DNA from: Yeguia hominis
Lineage (GTDB): Bacteria; Bacillota; Clostridia; Oscillospirales; Acutalibacteraceae
Assembly: GCF_014384705.1 (NCBI RefSeq)
Contig: NZ_JACRSN010000010.1
Location: 44,415 to 108,414 of the forward strand
DNA: 64,000 nt
Reading direction: 5' to 3'
How positions within the stretch are numbered: position 1 is the first letter of the stretch; every line of letters begins with the position of its first letter. The translations under genes and the position numbers were made by a program. The notes under the pieces were generated by a model that was not told the origin of the DNA, made no database searches, and worked only from the letters and a program-made list of their open reading frames with translations. This document shows, piece after piece, positions 59,207 to 64,000 of the stretch.

Positions 59207-59509
59207 TTATTCTTCCTCGTCGTCTCCGTCTTCATACATTTCTTCGAAACGGCTTTCGAAGATTTCAGCCAACCGGTCGAGCAGCTCTTCATCTTCTACT
59301 TCGGCGAGCTGTTCTTCACCGTCTTCTTCGACAACCTCGAAGATATAGTAGGTGTCTGCTTCGAGAGATTCTTCCGGTGTTGCAAAGGTCGGAAGAAGGG
59401 CATAGAACACGCCGTCTTCATTTTCAATTTCGTCTAAAATTTCAAACTCATGTTCTTCGCCGTCATCATCAATTAACGTAATCAGATCTGCGCTGTATTC
59501 ATCGCTCAT
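59207..59509 (-). CDS. DUF1292 acidic protein
   Basis: A 100-aa very acidic soluble protein. SADLITLIDDDGEEHEFEILDEIE, then YYIFEVVEEDGEEQL and the tail EDEELLDRLAEIFESRFEEMYEDG match DUF1292 (YrzB-like). AAGGAGC is 9 nt before the ATG. In many Firmicutes it lies near alaS/yrrK genes; here it precedes the 6S-like RNA on the same strand. Function unknown. Confidence 0.9.
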   Translation of the reverse strand: MSDEYSADLITLIDDDGEEHEFEILDEIENEDGVFYALLPTFATPEESLEADTYYIFEVVEEDGEEQLAEVEDEELLDRLAEIFESRFEEMYEDGDDEEE

Positions 59510-59659
59510 AGCTGGTAAGCTCCTTTCCGAAATTCTCTGTTACCGAGAACCGCGTACTCTATTTTACATGTCTGCGCGTCAGAAGTCAATACCAGGCAGC
59601 AAATTTGAAGAAAGATTTGTGAATTTTTAAAATATAGTAAAAATAATTAAAAAAGATAT

Positions 59660-59688
59660 TGACAGTTAAATAATTATAATATATAATA
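59660..59688 (+). promoter_or_regulatory. Perfect consensus sigma-A promoter without a clear gene
   Basis: TTGACA, 17-bp AT-rich spacer, TATAAT. Transcription would run into the gene-free region. The first downstream frame is a 46-codon ATG frame without a ribosome site. Confidence 0.65.
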
Positions 59689-60782
59689 ATGACAGGTTCA
59701 GAGATTGATTTCAGAACAGAGTCCCAAAAGTGTGCGATTTGGATTGGGAGTGCCTCTGAGCAAGTCGCAAAGAAACTGCTTTATTGCAGTGCAGTTTCGT
59801 ATGAAAGCAGATTTACAAGATCTGGCCGGTAAAGCGGATGCGCTGATCTGTTTCGTTTTCATCTGCAGTGTTGTGTGGGGAAAGTGAAACAGAAAAAGCA
59901 GGTTTCTGTTCTCCAGATGAATTCGCAGATTTTGAATGAAATCTGGAAATTCAGGCGGGATGGGACGGATTTTACGAAAAGAGAAAGGGGTGGGTCCAAT
60001 GGTTCAGGAAGAATCTTCTTTTTTCAGCGGCCGGTCCGTTGGGCTGGCTCGCTGATTCAAGCGCAATCTCCCCGAAATTGTCATAAATCTCCCTCTTTGA
60101 TAACCCCGGAAGGAGAGCCTGACAGTGCGGAAATTGGTCTGGCGTTTTAAATGTTTGTGCAGTACAGAAGAATGTAATTCAACTGCTCTCCATGCATAAA
60201 AGATGTTGTGTGATCGAAACGCTTGGCCGGAAGAACTTGTATCGGGCGATGTCTTTCGGGCGGAAGAGTAAGGACCCGGAGATGTTTCCGGAGAATATCC
60301 GACAGTGAAGAATGCGACTGTTTCTGACAACTACCGCTGTTTTGGCTTTTTTGAAAAGCAGGTTTTGTTGCGGGAATGAATGTTTCTACAGCAATTTGAG
60401 TAAGAAAAATGCGGGTATACGAGAAAGAAGTGCATGCTGTTTGATATCCGGATCCGAAACACACAAAAATAGAAGCTGTGATTTGGAGAACTATTGCGGT
60501 GCACAGCAGCGTTGTATCGACGCTGACAAGAGAGAATCATGCGCAGGGTGAAAGGCTGCGCTGAACTACAGTGTTTTCCGGACACAGTGGCTTGTTCAAA
60601 CCCTTATGATATTGATATAGATTGTTATGTCCGTAGAATAGGGATCAGGTGATTTCCGGATTCTGGCGGAAAAAGTGCCGGTGCGGAAGCAATTGCTGTG
60701 CATCGTGCAAAAGAAAGACTATGCGTTTGTCTGCCGGGTGCGAAATCCGGTGTCAGAAATCCGAAATCCGAAAACAAACCAA

Positions 60783-60814
60783 GCCTCCGATGATCTTCAT
60801 CGGAGGCTTTTCTG
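60783..60814 (+). terminator. Terminator-like hairpin before marR
   Basis: GCCTCCGATGA / TCATCGGAGGC, a perfect 11-bp stem with a 3-base TCT loop, followed by TTTTCTG. It would end any + strand transcript from the gene-free region. Confidence 0.75.
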
Positions 60815-60894
60815 CGCTTCCATAAGAGGAAAAAGCAAGATTTTAAAATTTGTTCATAATAAACCAATTTTTTTGAAATAAATTTAAATCAAAA

Positions 60895-60913
60895 TAGTTT
60901 TAAGCTAAAACTA
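60895..60913. promoter_or_regulatory. Likely MarR operator
   Basis: TAGTTTT-AAGCT-AAAACTA, a perfect 7-bp inverted repeat 26 bases before the marR start. Spacing and AT-rich arms suit a MarR dimer, implying autoregulation of marR-ftsH. Confidence 0.65.
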
Positions 60914-60938
60914 ATAGCGGTGCGGAAGGGGGGACCAT

Positions 60939-61379
60939 ATGGAAGCGCAAACGGACTTTGAAAAGCGGATTTACCAGTTTTACCGATCCTTATATGTCAA
61001 AATGGAGTCGGCAATTTCTGCGGCGCTTGCAAACGAAGGGATTACGGCCATTCAGCTGCGGATTCTTTCCGAGCTGGATCTGACAGAGGGGCTTCCAGTC
61101 GGCGAACTTGGCGTACGCCTGGGGATGAATACTGGAAATTGTTCCTCGGCGTGCAAACGGATGGAGAGCCGCGGACTGTTATTGCGGACACGCGCGCAGG
61201 AAGATGAACGTGTTGTCCGGGTCGCGATCGCGCCGAAAGGAAAAGCGGCACTGAAACGGATTTACCGGTTGCTGTCTGAGCGGCAGGAGGCAGTGCTTTC
61301 CCGGATGACCCCGGAAGAACAGCGTGCGATGAGCGAGAGCATGGATCGGCTGGAAGCATACTTTCAGCAACTATCATAA
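60939..61379 (+). CDS. MarR-family transcriptional regulator
   Basis: A 146-aa winged-helix regulator. ITAIQLRILSELDLTEGLPVGELGVRLGMNTGNCSSACKRMESRGL carries helices 3-4, with the wing RTRAQEDERVVRVAIAPKG (the family DxR pattern as EDER). GGAAGGGGGG precedes the ATG. It lies 15 bases before ftsH and probably controls it. Effector unknown. Confidence 0.88.
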   Translation: MEAQTDFEKRIYQFYRSLYVKMESAISAALANEGITAIQLRILSELDLTEGLPVGELGVRLGMNTGNCSSACKRMESRGLLLRTRAQEDERVVRVAIAPKGKAALKRIYRLLSERQEAVLSRMTPEEQRAMSESMDRLEAYFQQLS

Positions 61380-61394
61380 GGAGGCGAAGAAAAA

Positions 61395-63233
61395 ATGGTT
61401 GATATGGATTCTCAAAACAAAACTCCGAAAAAACCACTCATTTTTTACTATTTGATTGCGATGCTGGTGCTGATGCTTCTCAACGCGCTTCTATTTCCGG
61501 CGCTGCTGCAGACCAGCGTGACAGAGGTCGGCTATAATGAATTTCTATCCATGGTCGATGACGGCAAGGTCGAGGAAGTTGCGCGCGATGATACGGAAAT
61601 TGTGTTCACAGCGAAAGATGAAAACGGAAAAGAGAGTTATTATAAAACGGGAATCTGGCCGGATGATTCCACATTGACGCAACGCCTGGAGAAAGCCGGT
61701 GTCAAATTTACGGCCGAAATTCCGCAGCAGAATTCACCGCTGCTCAATTTTATCCTGACCTGGATTTTCCCGATTGTTCTGTTTGTCATCATCGGACAGA
61801 TTCTTTCCCGGATGATGATGAAACGGATGGGCGGAGCCGGAAATGCCATGACGTTTGGCAAGGCGAATGCAAAGATTTATGCAGAAAAGGAAACCGGGGT
61901 TACCTTTGCGGATGTTGCCGGTGAGGATGAAGCGAAAGAAGCGCTGACGGAAATCGTGGACTTTTTGCACAATCCGGGCAAATATACGGAAATCGGCGCA
62001 AAGCTGCCGAAGGGCGCTCTGCTGGTGGGACCTCCGGGAACCGGTAAGACGTTGCTTGCCAAAGCCGTGGCCGGCGAGGCAAAGGTTCCGTTTTTCTCGA
62101 TTTCCGGATCAGAATTTGTCGAAATGTTTGTCGGAATGGGCGCCGCAAAAGTGCGTGACCTCTTTAAACAGGCAAACGAAAAAGCGCCCTGCATTGTCTT
62201 TATTGATGAAATTGATACCATCGGGAAAAAGCGCGACGGCGCAGGCGCAATTGGCGGAAACGATGAGCGCGAACAGACGCTCAACCAGCTTTTGACGGAA
62301 ATGGACGGCTTTGACGGACGAAAAGGCGTGGTGATTCTTGCTGCGACGAACCGTCCGGAAACGTTGGATCCAGCCCTTTTGCGGCCGGGTCGCTTTGATC
62401 GCCGGATTCCCGTGGAACTGCCAGATCTTGCCGGACGGGAGGCCGTTTTGCGGGTTCATGCAAAGGACATCCGCATGGACAGCAAAATCGACTGGAACGC
62501 AATTGCGCGCGCAACCTCCGGCGCTTCCGGTGCAGAACTTGCCAATATTGTGAATGAGGCTGCCCTGCGCGCGGTACGCATGGGACGCGATACCGTGATA
62601 CAGGAAGACCTGCAGGAGAGCGTGGAGACCGTAATTGCAGGATATCAGCGTAAAAATGCGGTGTTGTCTCCGGAAGAAAAGAAGATTGTTGCATATCACG
62701 AAGTCGGACATGCCCTCGTGGCGGCAAAGCAGAGCAACTCTGCACCGGTTGCAAAGATTACCATTGTGCCGCGAACCTCGGGCGCGCTTGGCTACACCAT
62801 GCAGGTTGATAGCGGCGAGCGGTTCCTGATGAGCCGTGAGGAACTCGAAAACAAGATCGCAACGTTGACGGGTGGACGCGCGGCGGAAGAACTCATTTTC
62901 CATTCGATTACAACGGGTGCTTCAAACGATATTGAACAGGCCACAAAGCTTGCGCGTGCGATGATTACCCGGTACGGAATGTGTGCGGACTTTGATATGG
63001 TGGCGCTGGAAACCGTCTCGAATCAGTACCTCGGCGGAGACGCTTCTCTTGCCTGTTCGGCAGAAACGGCCGGAAAAATCGACACGATGGTTGTCGACAT
63101 GATCAAGGCGGCACATGCCAAGGCCACTGCGATTCTGCAGGAGAATGAACCGAAGCTCCACGAGCTTGCAAAGTACCTTTTGGAAAAAGAATCCATTACC
63201 GGCGAGGAGTTTATGGAGATTCTTTCCAAGTAA
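61395..63233 (+). CDS. ftsH: ATP-dependent zinc metalloprotease FtsH
   Basis: A 612-aa membrane-bound AAA+ protease. Two N-terminal helices (FYYLIAMLVLMLLNALLFPALL; FILTWIFPIVLFVIIGQIL) bracket an extracytoplasmic domain. The AAA module has Walker A GPPGTGKT (about residue 213), pore motif FVGMG, Walker B CIVFIDEID and SRH NRPETLDPALLRPGRFDR. The protease has zinc motif HEVGH (about 435) and a distal Asp in SNDIEQATKLARAM. It is full length and apparently active. AAGGAGG precedes the ATG. Pairing with a MarR regulator is unusual; housekeeping ftsH normally sits beside hprT/tilS, so this may be an extra, stress-linked copy. Confidence 0.93.
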   Translation: MVDMDSQNKTPKKPLIFYYLIAMLVLMLLNALLFPALLQTSVTEVGYNEFLSMVDDGKVEEVARDDTEIVFTAKDENGKESYYKTGIWPDDSTLTQRLEKAGVKFTAEIPQQNSPLLNFILTWIFPIVLFVIIGQILSRMMMKRMGGAGNAMTFGKANAKIYAEKETGVTFADVAGEDEAKEALTEIVDFLHNPGKYTEIGAKLPKGALLVGPPGTGKTLLAKAVAGEAKVPFFSISGSEFVEMFVGMGAAKVRDLFKQANEKAPCIVFIDEIDTIGKKRDGAGAIGGNDEREQTLNQLLTEMDGFDGRKGVVILAATNRPETLDPALLRPGRFDRRIPVELPDLAGREAVLRVHAKDIRMDSKIDWNAIARATSGASGAELANIVNEAALRAVRMGRDTVIQEDLQESVETVIAGYQRKNAVLSPEEKKIVAYHEVGHALVAAKQSNSAPVAKITIVPRTSGALGYTMQVDSGERFLMSREELENKIATLTGGRAAEELIFHSITTGASNDIEQATKLARAMITRYGMCADFDMVALETVSNQYLGGDASLACSAETAGKIDTMVVDMIKAAHAKATAILQENEPKLHELAKYLLEKESITGEEFMEILSK

Positions 63234-63261
63234 CGCCTGAAATCGTATTTTATATGAAATT

Positions 63262-63291
63262 GCATCCGGACAAATCGGTTTGCCCGGATGC
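63262..63291. terminator. Hairpin after ftsH
   Basis: GCATCCGG / CCGGATGC with a 14-base loop, 28 bases after the stop. The T-run is poor (ATGATTTTCC), so only a possible terminator. Confidence 0.4.
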
Positions 63292-63346
63292 AAGGATGAT
63301 TTTCCTCAAATAAAAAAAGAGTCACATGGTGCAGTGCATCATGATA

Positions 63347-64000
63347 TGTACCCGGTTTTCTGGACACCGGCTTAAAAATGAATAATTAACTTTCCATCAT
63401 GGATGCTTCCCTGAATTTAGAGGGAGGCATCCATTTTGTTTTAGCTTGGATTCTGGTGTTATTGTAATAATCAATATACTCGGCAATCGCCTTAGAGAAG
63501 GATTCAAAGGAAGGATAATCCTTCTCTAATCCATAGAACATTTCATTTTTTAGTCTACCGAAGAAGGTCTCCATAATGCAGTTGTCATAGCAGTTGCCTT
63601 TTCTGGACATGGATTGAATGATTCCGTGCTTCTGAAGTTCATTGCGGTAGAATACGTGCTGGTACTGCCAGCCTTGATCTGCGTGCATAATCAGCCCTTG
63701 GGTTGACGGAAATCGTTCAAACGCTTTCGTCAGCATATCTTTAATTTGTTCCATGTTCGGACTGGTAGAGAGACTGTAGGAAATAATCTCATTGGTATTC
63801 ATGTCAAGAATCGGAGAAATATAGCACTTGCCCCAAGACAGGTTGAACTGTGATACATCTGTTGTCCACTTTTGCAGCGGTTTCTCGGTACTGAAATCTC
63901 GGTTGATAATGTTATCAGCGACCTTGCCTGCATCGCCTTTGTAAGAATGGTACTTCTCCTTGGGACGTTTGCCAAACAGTCCAAGCTGATTCATGATTCG
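63347..64000 (-). mobile_element. IS3-family (IS150-like) element, cut by window end
   Basis: Left end probably at TGTACCCGGTTTTCTGGACA (63347), directly followed by the OrfB transposase reading out of the window on the minus strand. It is a different element from the IS3 copy at 53401-54690, as the proteins are clearly distinct. Confidence 0.65.
63386..64000 (-). CDS. IS3-family OrfB transposase, 5' end outside window
   Basis: The C-terminal 204 residues of an integrase-core transposase of the IS150 kind. TTDVSQFNL holds the first Asp, LIMHADQGWQYQH the second, and NCIMETFFGRLKNEMFY the Glu, so the DDE triad is intact. The typical end YIDYYNNTRIQAKTKWMPPSKFR is complete. The first visible Met is internal; the true start lies beyond the window edge. 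Confidence 0.9.
   Translation of the reverse strand, partial: RIMNQLGLFGKRPKEKYHSYKGDAGKVADNIINRDFSTEKPLQKWTTDVSQFNLSWGKCYISPILDMNTNEIISYSLSTSPNMEQIKDMLTKAFERFPSTQGLIMHADQGWQYQHVFYRNELQKHGIIQSMSRKGNCYDNCIMETFFGRLKNEMFYGLEKDYPSFESFSKAIAEYIDYYNNTRIQAKTKWMPPSKFREASMMES

Larger units (their letters stand above)
59510..60938. other. 1.4-kb region without a supported gene
   Basis: Open frames are short, lack ribosome sites and give no recognised product. It holds a full-consensus promoter (59660-59688), a terminator-like hairpin (60783-60814) and the MarR operator (60895-60913). It could be a decayed gene region or host small RNAs. Confidence 0.5.

Noticed and set aside
60605..60640. GATATTGATATAG with a later TTATG as another copy of the shared boxes
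   Set aside because: Core differs (TATTGATA) and the half-box spacing is wrong; no aligned promoter.
1..64000. CRISPR array, rRNA genes, prophage module or replication origin
   Set aside because: Looked for regularly spaced repeats, rRNA sequence, phage structural clusters and DnaA-box clusters; none seen.

Overview
The window looks like a stretch of chromosome from an anaerobic, spore-forming Clostridia (Oscillospiraceae-like) bacterium. The signs are a trimeric [FeFe] hydrogenase, NfnAB, Flx-Hdr and Rex, the sporulation protein YlbJ, a DUF1292 protein, Gram-positive style AGGAGG ribosome sites and moderate GC. No species is claimed. Coding is mostly on the + strand in tight operons, with accessory DNA concentrated between about 33.9-36 kb and 49.5-64 kb.

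Layout. 0-6.3 kb: asd (minus, cut by the window edge), queA, a DUF5710 protein, then a LysR regulator / YfcE phosphodiesterase / APH-like kinase operon. 6.5-10.2 kb: a minus-strand SGNH hydrolase and PQ-loop (SemiSWEET-like) pair, then a CitA/DcuS-type sensor kinase with its CitB/DcuR-type response regulator. 10.2-33.9 kb: a large redox and fermentation island. It holds an iron alcohol dehydrogenase, NfnAB, the HydCBA hydrogenase with a small [2Fe-2S] protein, malate dehydrogenase and fumarase. It then continues as one long run, hdrBCA - flxD - two Fe-S proteins - flxA - frdB-like - frdA-like - AspT-like exporter - rex - small [2Fe-2S] protein - SpoIIE-type phosphatase. 34-45 kb: a decayed gene fragment, then a LacI-controlled sugar locus (isomerase-like protein, two CUT1 permeases, lipoprotein, nucleoside-hydrolase-like protein) and a 1062-aa secreted protein made of three propeller-like repeats. 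45-49.5 kb: DUF1294, nitroreductase, GntR/HutC regulator, YlbJ, a small CxxC protein. 49.5-54.7 kb: IS481-type element, tRNA-Gly(CCC), decayed IS200, a Nudix-MutY fusion and an IS3 element. 54.7-64 kb: NSS transporter, IS3 remnants, DegV, two TauE halves, a 6S-like RNA, DUF1292, a gene-poor 1.4 kb, a MarR-FtsH operon and a truncated IS3-family element.

How the genes fit together. Mdh (with the malate-type Arg at the specificity position), FumC, a soluble flavoprotein/Fe-S fumarate-reductase-like pair and an AspT-family exporter form a complete oxaloacetate -> malate -> fumarate -> succinate -> export route. The reductase pair sits directly behind a full FlxABCD-HdrABC-type electron-bifurcating module and no membrane anchor subunit is present. 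The most interesting hypothesis is therefore a cytosolic, flavin-bifurcating NADH:ferredoxin/fumarate reductase. The same region carries NfnAB, bifurcating hydrogenase and Rex, so NADH, NADPH, ferredoxin and H2 pools are all handled here.

A second main observation is regulatory. The promoters of adh, nfnAB and mdh-fumC share the same layout: a TATCGATA box exactly 29 bp before a weak -35 hexamer, an ATATG half-box two helical turns from the first, and a 17-bp spacer to the -10. This points to one activator for the three units; the nearby LysR protein and the two-component system are the candidates in view.
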